Assembly (NCBI RefSeq): GCF_947179165.1
Contig: NC_077239.1
Span: 682,001 to 746,000 of the forward strand
Direction of reading: 5' to 3'
DNA length: 64,000 nt
Source: Solanum dulcamara
Lineage: Eukaryota > Streptophyta > Magnoliopsida > Solanales > Solanaceae
Positions 12,601 to 23,225 of the stretch are shown piece by piece; positions within the stretch are counted from its first letter, which is position 1; every line of letters starts with the position of its first letter. Made by a program: the position numbers and the translations under genes. The notes beneath the pieces were generated by a model. That model did no database searches. It was not told the origin of the DNA and worked only from the letters and a program-made list of their open reading frames with translations.

Positions 12601-15600
12601 ACAATATAATGATAGGTGAATTGTGTAAATAGAGGAGAGTTGTGAAAGCATGAAGCTATTTGATGATATACTTAAAAGAAGAGTGGTCGAGTAAGGTGAC
12701 TTATAATGTTACTATGAATGGTTATTGTAAAATGAGGAACATGGAAGAGGATTTTAAATTGAGAGGAACAATGAGGAATGAGAATGTCTGAAGCCTAACA
12801 CCTTACATAGTGCACTTTGTAAGTTGGGGAAGATCAAGGAAGCTAATTGTATAATGGAGGAAATGAAGGGTTATGAATCTGTATTTGATGTGTTAAATTA
12901 TCATATAGATTTTGATGGGCATTCCTGACGTGATGATGTTAATTTTTCATTACATTCTGTAAACTGTAAATAGGTGGTTAAGAGAGAGGTCCAAATGAAT
13001 GAGTACATAAATAGTGTTTAGTTGAATGGCTTGTGCAAGAAAGGAAGATGACTATTGTTGCACAGACTTTGAAGAGGTTGATGAAAAATAGGATTACTCC
13101 CCTACATACGTTTTGTGTACAACCATCGAGTGGCTATTGCAAGGAAGGCAATATGGTGAAGGCTTATTCAACTATTGATGAATTGCTTGATTTCCTCTAA
13201 TATGCAGACATATAACATCTTAATTGAAGGATAGAGAGATGTTTTGAGATTCTCAGAAAATAGAAGATAATTATAGATTGAAGCCTAATGTATGTTTTCT
13301 AATCAATTATGTGTGCAAGAATGGTAGGCTCTCTGAATCTGATGTAGTTCTAAATGATATGATCAGTAGAGGGGTTAAGCCAAATGCACATATGCTTATA
13401 GATGAACATTATATAAGAGGAATGATGAATCATGCTTTTGAATGTTTTAAGAAGTTGCTAGTAAGCGATACAACATGAACACTTACATACAATAATCTAT
13501 TAGTATTCCAATTATTGAAGATAATATTTGAAGAGGTATTTATTTCTCAATTCTCAACATCATGATTAAACGACCCATGACTCACGTGCGTTAGCTCCAG
13601 CAACCAAGACTGCAAAAGGACAACATTAAATGATTAAATTGATGTTACTTTCTGACATCTTCTTCCCGATAGTGTTTGTTTGTTCTCTATTTTTGTAAGC
13701 ACTTCTTCTCCTTTTTCCTTTTCCATGCACATGGTTGTATTTTATAAATTAAGATAAATAAAAAGAATATGTATCTCTAATTAAACTTTCATTGTTCATT
13801 TTTATAATTTCAAACAATAACCAATTATTTTAACCTAGACAAATAAGTTACCATTCGACGATCCACATTAATCATTTACAGAAATTTGTATTATCTCCTT
13901 TCGTGCATACTTTTTTACTCAAAATTTTATTCTAATAACATGAATATTATTTTATAAACTTGTATACTACATGACTCGACATACACGTCCAATGCACGTA
14001 CCGATGACTAGTTATTATAAAAACACAAATCTAAATGCTGATTGACCAAACTATCCTTCAAATATTGAACGACTTTTATACCCTTAATCTGTTAACTTTA
14101 ACTGCTACTAGAAAAGGACGGAGATGTCAGTAAAAAGAGGTCATAACGTCGACAGTTACTGATGTAAACACAAAGTCTAAACTTTCCAATTTATTTAGTT
14201 AAAGTTTAAAGAAGTTGGGTTGGTCTCTACGGGCTGCATGACAACGTGTATACATTATATGGCCAAGTTTCTCCAAGGATAAGTTGACTCACGGGAGATG
14301 GGTTGGGTTTATTCATAAGCTTCTCCTCTTAATTTTTTGACATTTCAAAGAACAGAGATGTGTCGCAATCATATATCTCTATCCATATTGATTATACAAT
14401 ACAATGATACTCTTTTTTTTCTTTTCTTATTTGGTGTTTTCATTACATATCTATGCATACATATGTTAATCGATAAGAATTGTGGTGGAGTAGTAAGTAC
14501 TCCTTCATTCTTATTCAGATGTCTCGGGTTTGAACCCTGCTGGGTATGGAGTCTCCTTTGTATCGGCTAACCGCTTTACCCCCAATGTGAGACTTTCCGA
14601 CGCGAATTCAAATTTAATCGGGCTCCAGCGTTGATACCGAACACCAGGTGTATGTGGGAAACACAAAAATACATATGTTTACATATATATAGCTCATACT
14701 TAAGTTAATGATGTTCATCTTTATAACTTTTATTTTTCCATTAGAGATTTAGTGATTGATAACAATATAAATTTGAAAGTAATATGAAATTTAAATTTAA
14801 ATAGTTCAAGTTCTTTTTCAAATTTTATAAAAAGAAAATGGAGGGAGTAGGATTATAATTAAGACAAAACAACAAAAGGAAAATGTATACTAAGAGCCTC
14901 ATCTTTGAAAATTACTAGGTGAAACATGACAAGATAACATATTTATAATCTATACCTCATAAAATTAAATAAAAATAAATTAATTACCATCTTCAATAAA
15001 GTAATACGTTGATAACATATTTTAATGACTAAGCGGTAACTTCTTGCCAATATTCATAACATATTTTAATTTCAAAGGACATGCAATAATTTTTTACATA
15101 ATTATTTTTCCTGCTAAATATTACTTTTGATGTTATTTTCTTATTGAACTAAATAAGAACTCCTAATATTTATAATCTAATATCTTGAATGTACAAGTCA
15201 AATAAATGTTTTTAAATTATGTATTATGTTGAAGTTTATTATCATTAGATATAGAATTTTATAATAGCTGTTGGAGCTACAAGTGTGAGCACCTGACCCA
15301 GAAACTAGTAAGATGATAAAGAGCAAAAAAATACTCTGGACAAGGAATGCACGCCACTCCCCCCGAAGATGGAAGATCAATAAATGGTGTCAGAAGCAAT
15401 CTTTTTGCCAAAAAAGAAAATTATTGTCCATACCAGGACTGCAAGCATAATCTAGAATGGAAGACCATAGCACTGAATATACACCAATACAGCATGCAAT
15501 AGAGAACCTAGCACACTTCTTTAGAGCCTTAAGGCGAATCTAATGCAAAAAGGCACTCACTCAAGCTGCTGGATGAGTCATGTGAGACATACTCCATAAT

Positions 15601-18600
15601 TCTTCAGATGATTGCAAACAATCTCCCCCATAGATTCCAACCAAAAGCCCAAAAAAAAAAGGCAACTACGCATGGAATCTTTGCTACAATTGCAATTATA
15701 CAAAAGATATGAATTATAGCAGCTTATAGCAAGTCACAGGCTTAAGTCTATGATGAATGGAAACCATGTGAAAGCTATACTTTCCCAAAAAAAGAAGGCA
15801 AACACCTACACCGACCCTTAAGCTAAACCAAATAAGAGAAGCAAGATTTACAAACATAGAAACTTGGGGCTTCAAGCAGGTTCTGAGTTATCAATTCAAG
15901 TGCGGGATGAGACCTCAATTAGGAGCACCCAGGGCTTAGTGGTCGGTGAAGTGGGTTGAAATTTGTGAGGCTCTCACGTTCAAATCCTAATGGAGGCAAA
16001 AACACTAGATGATTTCTTTCCATTTGTCCAAGCCTTAGTGGATAGAGTTATCCGGTACCTATTTTGGTAGGAGGTAGAAGGTATATCATAGAATTAATCA
16101 AGGTGCGGCAAGCTGACCTGGACACCATGGTTTTTTTTAAAAAAGGACCTCGATTAGGATGATTTTCATAAATAACTTCCTCTTTCCGTATGATCTCCCC
16201 AACTAGGCGTTCGGGAAGGACGAAAGTAAACAAAGGGGCAATCTCTAAGAGAATAAAGTGTTTCGCCCTTTTTTTATTTCCCTAGTGGGAATAAGGTAAG
16301 GGTAAGGTCGCATACATTCTATCCTCCCAGATCCCGCTAGTGGGATTACACTGGGTGTGTTGTTGTATAGTGGGAACAAGTGTATCAAGATGTCTAAACA
16401 ACTTGAGATAACGAGTAAAATCTAGAAGGAGTCTCACACGATTGAGATTACATCAAATTTTTATAATATTTGTGCTAATATCACCTTATGAAACTATAAA
16501 ATTGAAAAGTGAAAGATATTGGATTGATGGGTAACTATGCTCCCAACATTGGCCAAACTTAGGATCATCAAAACTAGCTTAACCCAAACTCATATTGCAT
16601 TAACCCATTGTGACACAGTCTCCCCTTCTTTTGCAAGCCAACAGTCACCCCCAAACTGACGAGATTAATTTCTTTATCCTCTCTTACTAAGTTAAACAAT
16701 TCAATATATGGGTAGAAGATAGACTACTTAGTTTCGACTAGACTACTACTTTCTGTGCCAAAGCAGCAACAAATTAGCAGAAAAACTATCATCTCATTTA
16801 CCAACAAAATCTTTATAAAAAAAATACTCTTTTATAACTTCATTTTCCTCAACCTCCTTCTTCCCCAAACTTTTATGTTTGAAATTTAAATTAAGTAGCC
16901 AAATTGCAGGTTTAACAGATCTCACTCATACCCGTACTACTTGTATGACTACTGTGGTGAGAAATTCCTATTTATGGGAGTAAGATAAACCGTCTGGACA
17001 GCCCAAAAGGCACACCAGGATAGTCAATTTGAGATAGGCATAGAAATTATATGTGCCAACTTATAAGGCTATGATAATCTACAAGGTGATGGAGCCTCTA
17101 AATAGGAGATCTACCTTGGTTTGATGAATAAATCGCAAAGCAATAAAATAAAATACATGAGTGAAAATAGAACAGAGTAGACTAAATCAAGGACAGAAGG
17201 TGATTTTCAGAAGAAACTATACTGATTAAGGACTTGAAGGGGAAGACTTTATTGCTTCAGGATTTGAGAGGTTTCAAGGGCTATCTATGGAACATGATTC
17301 AATGAGAAGGTCGTGGACACAAGTTCCTGCTACATAACTTCTTCCTATTTCTGGCCATGATAACTGATATGTAGTTCTTCTCCAAATATAGGCTAAAGTA
17401 GCAAATTTTCATTGGTTAGTCACTTGTGAAGCTGGTTCGACCCAGCATAGTGAAGGGGGATGGACGTCTGCACTTAATCCCTAAAGCTAGGTTAAAAACA
17501 TACTGAGCACTTTGCCTCGCTTAATCAAAAGTGCTAAGGTGTACAATTCATTGCAAATAGGCATTGTTCTAAAGAGTTGACACTAAACAACAAAAACTTC
17601 ACTTGATTGAACTATTTGAATTTGTTTGTCGGTCCATATAATTTATTTTTTCACTTAATTGTACTTTTTAAATTCATTTGTCCATTTAATTGTTATTTAT
17701 GGACATAATTATTGTTCTTAAGTTTCATTTTTATTATTTTAATATTTTTTTCATTTATGCCTTTCTTTATTAAAGCCCACACTTTATTTGCGCTTTGCGT
17801 TTAAAGCTGGAACAGACCTCATTGCTTTTTGCATCTTTCGCCTCCGCTAACATTGCACCTAAAAGAGAAAATCAGAAAAAAGGGAAAGGAAACACCTTCT
17901 GGTATCTTACCAACCACAGACAGAAAATACAGTCAAGAAATTTTCTATTTTTCCAAAGTTAATATAGTTTAAATGCAAATGTACTCGGTAATCCTTTTTT
18001 TATATTCATACACAAGCGGTATACAAAATTAGAAAATCCAGACAAAAGCATGATTCAACAGTGAGGAACAGCCAGAGACAGTCAACCATCTCTTTTTGCA
18101 TAGCAAATGGACAGATCAACTATGGAGAATATTCAGCAGTCTTAGAAAGATCACTTGGGTGAAACCAAGAAACATAGCACAACTTCTAAGTTGCTGGATA
18201 AACGTGGGCAACACTACAGTAAAGGAAGAGATATGGAATATTGTCCCAGCTTGCATATGGTGGACAGTGTGGAAAGAAAGGAATCAAAGGTGTTTTGAGA
18301 GCAAGAAGAACTAATTACAGACTTTTAAGATGAATTGTTTAGCTCTTTAGTATTTTTGGTGTAAACAACAAGTATTAGTACAGGCAGAAGATCTTTTTGA
18401 CATTTTAGACTATTTGTGACAAAAAGCACAAATATAGTCTGTTAGGTTGTAATATATTTTGAAAGGGGGACGACATTGATGTAGTATACTTGTGGTTATA
18501 TAGAGGAAAAAGTTACCATCATCAAAAAAAAAAAATGATTCAACAAATAGTTCCAATCATCTGCACATTCACCAACCAATTAAAATATATATATATATAT

Positions 18601-19863
18601 ATATAAAGAGTTAATAAATGCATTCACTAAATTAACAACCACGGAATCAGGTAAATGGTAGCAATTAATGGCTTTGAAGTTTCTCCTAACCTGGAAATGC
18701 GGGCTGTTAAGGCAACGAGCAATCTGTCGAAAAAGAGGAACCATGCAGCGCTGAAATTCAGCAGCTTGTGTGGCTTCGAGAACTTCTTCGAGTTCCCCAA
18801 GAAAGAGAACTTCCTTTTGGCAATTAGTGACAGGCCAGTATTTCAACAAACCCCTTATAACTGTATCAGACAACTTGTAATCCTTCTCCACAAACTGGAC
18901 AATACAATACAACAATTGCTGATGATACATCGCAATTGGTTTTGGCTTGTGGAGCGGTATGAGAGCTCGAACAAGAAAAAGCTTATGTTCCTCTTTCATT
19001 GGCAACGCGAAACCATTTATAATACTCCCTAAGATCTCCAAAAGTTCACCTATTCCACTGTGCCTCTCTGTCTCATATATAAACCTATAAAAGATATTAT
19101 TAATTGCCTTCCTGATAAATGGCCTATGCACCATAAACTTCCCATATATCCGGTGAAGAATAGTTTTCAAATACTCTCTCTCCCTTGGGTCCTCAGACTC
19201 AAACGAATCCAATAACTTCAACACAAACGAATGATCAATAAACCTTTTAGCCACCTTTGTATCAGTATCTGTTGAAACTATATACCTCAATAACAACTCA
19301 TATACCAATTGTAAATGCGGCCAAGATGGCTCGAGATACTGTTCTTCCTCTTCAGGTTCCACATTTTCCGACCCAGTATTCTCATGAGACGCCGGAGGCA
19401 AGCACCGGAATATATTAACAGATATCATTTTCAACATTTCGTCTTGATTAATTTCACTGATTTTCATAGCATTAGATTGAATACAATCCACAAGTTCCAC
19501 TAGTGTTTGTCGTTTGATCTCTTTTTCCCTAACCATTTTCATAGTATCATTGAAATCAAATTGATAGCAACAAACCTGAAGTTTCCTTAAGAACAAACTC
19601 TGCCGTTCAGCCATTGGCACATCCTTCAACATTGGAAGTGCCTCAATTGTTCCCGGCGCCGGAACTGCTGCTGACATCACTGTCTGCTGCTGCGTCAAAT
19701 TGTTCATCATTCCGGCACCGGCACCTCTAGAAGCATGGTTCACCACCACATTGGATGTTGAAACCGACCCGGAACTCCGATTACCCGACGGAGCAACTCC
19801 GAAATCCGAAGGATCCGATTTCGGCACCTTTTTGTGCCCTCGCTTAATAATTTTATTCAACAT
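9617..19863 (-). CDS. PP2A regulatory subunit B' (B56 family), two exons
   Basis: This regulatory B subunit directs the PP2A catalytic/scaffold dimer to phosphoprotein substrates. The coding exons are 19863-18691 and 9919-9617 (minus strand). The first ends ...LNSPHFQ then GT (18690); the second starts after CAG (9922-9920) with [14 protein letters not shown]. The junction is in phase and gives 491 aa. Residues 1-70 are a basic, Ser-rich variable leader ([12 protein letters not shown]). From about residue 74 the B56 helical-repeat core runs to near the C-terminus, with landmarks [36 protein letters not shown] and [17 protein letters not shown]. The ATG at 19863 is preferred: the frame extends upstream only to a TTG, and the leader resembles Arabidopsis B'alpha/beta (MFKKI-type). 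The 8,771-bp intron is unusually long and full of transposons. Family certain; closest paralogue inferred. Confidence 0.95.
10098..10238. mobile_element. Stowaway-like MITE
   Basis: A 140-bp element begins TACTCCCTCCATTTTA and ends with AAAATGGAACGGTGGAGTA, the inverse complement with a few changes. The TA at each outer end fits the Tc1/mariner (Stowaway) target duplication. It has no coding capacity. Confidence 0.75.
10760..10841. mobile_element. Foldback element with a perfect 20-bp hairpin
   Basis: Arms 10760-10779 and 10783-10802 are exact reverse complements around a 3-base loop (GTG). The right arm continues into CACGCACCCG and then GAGTCCGAGCAACATAG, a tail that recurs elsewhere in this window (45956-45994, 46531-46595, 47046-47093, 48568-48643). 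The whole matches a foldback element common in Solanaceae introns. This copy has lost its left outer part. Confidence 0.8.
11284..11574. mobile_element. MITE with CTCCCTCC ends
   Basis: The element begins TACTCCCTCCTTTTTCATTT and ends AACTAGACGTGGAGTA, so the terminal inverted repeats are imperfect. About 290 bp, non-coding, AT-rich. The interior (ATTTGACCACGTTAAAATGT) is of the type common in Solanaceae MITEs. Boundaries are approximate. Confidence 0.6.
12660..13480 (+). pseudogene. Broken pentatricopeptide repeat (PPR) gene
   Basis: Plus-strand translation in shifting frames gives successive P-type PPR pieces: [19 protein letters not shown] near 12695, then [19 protein letters not shown] near 12815, NGLCKKGR near 13026, and [20 protein letters not shown] with [20 protein letters not shown] at 13278-13478. 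Each has the 35-residue PPR pattern, but frameshifts and stops separate them and there is no start or full-length frame. It lies inside the B' intron, antisense to the host gene, and looks like a relic of a mobile or duplicated organelle-targeted PPR gene. Confidence 0.85.
14457..14679 (+). mobile_element. tRNA-derived SINE with 11-bp target duplication
   Basis: The target duplication ATACATATGTT is exact at 14457-14467 and 14669-14679. The body has an A-box-like start (TGGTGGAGTAGTAAG), a B-box-like GGGTTTGAACCCTG, then GAATTCAAATTTAATCGGGC and GTATGTGGGAAACACAAAAA. This is the organisation of the common Solanaceae SINEs, which use a tRNA-type Pol III promoter. Confidence 0.88.
15911..16158 (+). 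mobile_element. tRNA-derived SINE with 13-bp target duplication
   Basis: Flanking repeats GACCTCAATTAGG (15911-15923) and GACCTCGATTAGG (16146-16158) differ at one base. The body starts with GCTTAGTGGTCGGTGAAGTG (A-box), has CACGTTCAAATCC (B-box) and a 3' region GTGGATAGAGTTATCCGGTA leading to a short A-rich tail. It matches a second Solanaceae SINE type, distinct from the 14.5-kb copy. Confidence 0.88.
16283..16380 (+). mobile_element. 5'-truncated TS SINE with target duplication
   Basis: The 72-bp insert 16296-16367 (GGTAAGGTCGCATACATTCT, later GGGATTACACTGGGTGTG, then TTGTTGTA) is the 3' end of a TS SINE. Flanks TAGTGGGAATAAG (16283-16295) and TAGTGGGAACAAG (16368-16380) differ at one position. 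Confidence 0.85.
17480..17870. repeat. Repeat shared with 29.85-30.17 kb
   Basis: The phrase AAAGCCCACACTTTATTTGC near 17775, with flanking AGCGCTT-like and CCTCGCTTAATC motifs, reappears in reverse complement at 29850-30170 (GCAAATAAAGTGTGGGCTTT). Both copies sit in introns. The family is not one I can name; boundaries are approximate. Confidence 0.6.
18050..18545 (+). mobile_element. L1-type LINE 3' end with poly(A) and 11-bp duplication
   Basis: The insert 18061-18534 encodes the C-terminal zinc-binding region of an L1-type reverse transcriptase protein: [18 protein letters not shown], then [20 protein letters not shown], stopping at 18312. A 3' UTR of about 220 bp and a poly(A) tract (18524-18534) follow. 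The target duplication ATGATTCAACA is exact at 18050-18060 and 18535-18545. The element is antisense to the host gene and stops about 145 bp from the B' exon 1 donor. Confidence 0.92.
18585..18605. repeat. (AT)n microsatellite
   Basis: A run of alternating A and T just inside the PP2A B' intron. Read through without splicing it would add a short Tyr-Ile tail to the exon 1 product. Confidence 0.9.
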
Positions 19864-20340
19864 TCTTCTCTTTTTCTCTCCTCCAATCAATACAAAATCA
19901 AAAAAAAAAAAACTAACCCTAAATTCTTACGTTTATTAGCATATATCAAACATTAAAACCAAAAACATATTCTCCTCCTTCTGTAAAAAGAACAAAAAAA
20001 TTGAGATCAGCAATAATTACGAACACTTGATTTCTCGCAATGTGTCAATTTTCAAATGCGGATCTATTGAATGAATCAAAGAGATAGGAGAAACTGAACC
20101 GGTGGATAGGAGGGATGATCCATGATGGCCGGCAGGGAGGACGGTGATAGAACGGAAAGTGATTTTCCGGCGATCAATCGGAGAAAATGGAGGGAGAGAT
20201 ATGTAAATAGAGAGAATTAAGAGATATTGGAAAGTGGAAAATAGCAGTAGAGAGAGAGAGAGAGGGGGAGGAGGGAAAGAAGAGAGAGAAAGTGATGAAA
20301 GTGGAGATAATTTAAAATAGAGGGACTGTTAATAGAAATT
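19864..20340 (-). promoter_or_regulatory. 5' leader and promoter-proximal region of the PP2A B' gene
   Basis: Upstream of the ATG (minus strand) lies a stretch that reads CT-rich on the coding strand, with (GA)n/(CT)n runs near 20250-20290. Such pyrimidine-rich leaders are common in plant genes. The transcription start cannot be fixed; no TATA box is obvious close by. An upstream TTG in frame at 19888-19890 is not a normal plant start. Confidence 0.5.
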
Positions 20341-20613
20341 ATTTTTTCTTTCTTTCATTTAATTACTTTCTTTTTTTTCAATAAATCCAATCAAAAGTTT
20401 TATTGATTCTAAAATTGGTAATAATAACTAGAATAATCACCATCAAGGATTGTGTTTGGAATTAATCAGAGATATCGAGCTTGAGTATAGAAGATAATTT
20501 GATGCATAAAGTATCTCGTGTTAGCAAATTCTAGAAAAGAGCTGCTAAAATAGAAAAATATTGGTAGGAAGTTTTTTTCTTTAACGAGTGTTGGCGCAAA
20601 TTTGAATTAGTCA

Positions 20614-22863
20614 AGGTTTGTCACGATCCGAATCCGGGTGTGATGGCACTCATCTCAATCCACCGAGATGAGTCAGTCTAATACCCAACGAAAAGTAGAT
20701 GCGGAAGAAAGAGAAAAGGATCAAAATTTAACTTAAGCGAAAACACATAAAAGAAGCTCAACATCCCCCAAGATTGGTTGTCACGTGTACAAGCCACTAA
20801 TTTATTATCGAAGTACGAAAATAAATACAGTTACAATGTCTTTGTCTCTAGAATAGGACTAAAACATAAGAAAAGAGCAAGAGGTGTCCGCTAGATAGAT
20901 GTAACAGCTACCTCGACACTCGGAATGATAGCCTCGGATGTAGTAGAAAATGCTAGAAGATCAAACAGGTCCGGGCTCACAACCTACACAAGTGTGGAAG
21001 CAAGGGGTGAGTACCAAACAACACGGTACTCAGCAAGTGGATAACTAAAACTAAGCAAAGCTTAATAGATACAAGTACTCCTGTCCTCCCAACCGAACCT
21101 CCTTAACTACAACCTGCATAAAATCAGTCCAACTCTACACTTGTACAATAATAACAGTAATACAGTCCACAAATACTCATTAATAGTCTCGTCAATGAAT
21201 CATACCAAGTCAAGTTCAGCACACACAGAGCAATATGGGGATAAACACAAATTTACAAATATCAACAAAATGCGATGCAATGCAATGAAATGATGCATGT
21301 CTGTCCTATTGGTACACATCCGCTGAATCACAGTCCGGAACCCATGGGGGACATTTCTGTCCATGTAACCTGCCACGGAGCGTGTGGCCCGTCCCTTCAA
21401 TATATATATTCTGCCACGGAGCGTGTGGCCCGACCCCTTTATTTCATAATACCTGCCACGGAGCGTGTGGCCCGACCCCTTTGTTTCATAATACCTGCCA
21501 CGGAGCGTGTGGCCCGACCCCTTTTGTTTCATATCATTTTCAATCTCAACACAATATGTCAGAACCAATGCAATCAATTCATGTTCATATAATTCACGAT
21601 AATAATATGACAACAACCATAATTTTTCCTATCTCACATCAACATAGTCATTTCACATGTCCAAAATAAATCCACAATCATAACATATCAATTCCACAAA
21701 TACATGTCATTAGATCACCATTTTCTACCCCTCATCTCTATTTTTTTTAAGGTCAATCATATAGTCAATAATCCAGTCTAATTCTCATTATTCCCTAGTA
21801 CACATAACACAGAAATACAAGCATCTATAAACTTAAACTGAGGTTTAGAAATTCACTTGCCTCAAATAATCAAGCAATTACTCCGGGACTTGAGCCTTCC
21901 CTTTTCGTTGGGCCTCCAAATAAGTATAATCTAATATAATAAATAACCACAATAAGATTTCGAAACTAACAGCACCCATATTATTATATGTCTAGCCTAG
22001 ACTCAAAACCTATCCAAATCTATAAACATGTTCCTAATCTTGATGTCACTTAACATGTCAACTCCCGTATTTCTTAAATTTCATACCTAGATTAAGCCTT
22101 AATTTCTGTCAATAACATAAATCTAATGATATTCGTTTAATACAATAAACCTAATATTTGATTACGTATCTCAATATATTAAAATATGAAACATATTATG
22201 ATAATTAACGGCATAAGTTAAAATGAAAGTGAACTTAATAACGTTGCAAGAGGGCAATTTGCATGAACTAACCCATATCTTATCAATAATTGGGCATTAA
22301 TATGATTGCTACTTAATAACTACATCACTTCTATCTAACTTTTCAACCAAGCCTATTGAGTTGATATATTATATTATCCAAATACCAATTCCACCAATTA
22401 TCTCATGAAAACTTTTCTCAATCCACCCCACAATTCTTCATTCTCCTTCACTGAATATTATACATATATATTACTTATTCACGTAAAAATCACTACGTGG
22501 ATACATAAAAAAAAAAACCAACTACAAAATCTTACCTAAAGAACGCGGTTGTTCTTTGCACTGTCTTCGCCGCAATAGGTAGGTTTCTTCCCTTCTTTCT
22601 TTTCTTTTCTACTTAATTAAGTATTAAAAATGACAAACTTTCACTAGCCTATTTTAATATATAGGCTAAGTCATAATGGTATTTAAATAAATTAACAGTT
22701 TAGCCCATCAATCAAATTAATTATTTAAAGTTACCCCTCAACTAATTAACCATAGTTATCGAATAGTCCAAATTTATAATTTAATTTTTTTTTTTTGGAG
22801 AGAGTATTTTATGAAAGAGAGATGACTCATTCTCAAAATGACCAAACGGGTCATTACAAGGTT
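20614..22863. mobile_element. Solo LTR (~2.24 kb) with 5-bp target duplication
   Basis: The element runs from TGTCACGATCCGAATCCGGG at 20619 to ...GGGTCATTACA at 22858, so it begins TG and ends CA. AGGTT flanks it directly on both sides (20614-20618 and 22859-22863). The opening TGTCACGA-type sequence is typical of long LTRs of Solanaceae Ty3/gypsy-like elements. No gag-pol sequence or second LTR is present, which fits recombination between LTRs. The frames inside are short and not genes. Confidence 0.72.
21371..21537. repeat. Four-copy 41-42-bp tandem repeat in the LTR
   Basis: Copies start at 21371, 21412, 21454 and 21496, each opening TGCCACGGAGCGTGTGGCCC. The first has a diverged spacer (TATATATATT); the others are nearly identical (ATTTCATAATACC). 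The opening is partly palindromic. It lies within the inferred solo LTR. Confidence 0.93.
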
Positions 22864-22883
22864 CCAAAACGGGGCACCATTCA

Positions 22884-23077
22884 GAGGTGTGTATGGTAAG
22901 ATGGAAGAAACTCCTCAACTATTAATTAGAGGTTTCAAGTTTGAGTCCTTATATAAATTTAAAAAATAATTTGTATGGAGCATTTCCCTCCTTTAATGGG
23001 CTCTACGCAATACGGATTTAAATTAATCCGACTCCATAATGGGATATCAAATATAGCGTGGAAATTCAAAAAGAAAT
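22884..23077 (+). mobile_element. Degenerate tRNA-derived SINE
   Basis: Starts GGTGTGTATGGTAAGATGG, has a B-box-like GGTTTCAAGTTTGAGTCC, then GAGCATTTCCCTCC, TGGGCTCTACGCAATACGG and TTAATCCGACTCC, matching the same SINE type as the 25.6-kb copy. No clear target duplication was found. A second fragment of the same style may follow at 23092-23225. Confidence 0.65.
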
Positions 23078-23225
23078 TGTAATAATCACTAAGAGGTGTG
23101 GTGAGATGGATGAGATTCCTATTTGGAGATCTTAAATTTGAGATCGAAGAGTCGAGAAACTCATATAAAATAATAAACTTATTTGAGAAAAATCTAAATT
23201 AGTCAGAGTAGTAATTTCATATACT

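Larger units (their letters stand above)
9920..18690 (-). other. 8.8-kb intron of the PP2A B' gene
   Basis: The donor GTTAGG (18690 downward) and acceptor TTTTTCAG (ending 9920) bound a single phase-0 intron. It holds three clear SINE insertions, an L1-type LINE end, two or more MITEs, a perfect hairpin and a PPR pseudogene, described separately. In the parts 9923-10098, 10240-10755, 11575-12600, 13500-14450, 14680-15910 and 16381-17480 I see AT-rich DNA with no gene. Confidence 0.9.

Noticed and set aside
13278..13478. A short intact PPR-like gene.
   Set aside because: The frame holds fewer than two repeats, and matching repeats continue upstream in other frames, so it is part of a pseudogene.
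18580..19890. A 436-codon single-exon protein ending in a Tyr-Ile tail, starting at 19890.
   Set aside because: The first codon is TTG, and the tail comes from reading through the donor at 18690 into an AT microsatellite. The spliced model with ATG at 19863 and the exon at 9919-9617 gives the complete B56 protein.
21371..21537. A CRISPR array, because of regular 42-bp spacing.
   Set aside because: The spacers are nearly identical to each other, there are only four units, no cas genes exist, and the host is a plant.
21200..21669. Overlapping open frames with a repeated peptide (RGRYYETKGSGHTL and its antisense).
   Set aside because: They are translations of the 42-bp tandem DNA repeat inside the LTR; frames are open on both strands for the same reason.
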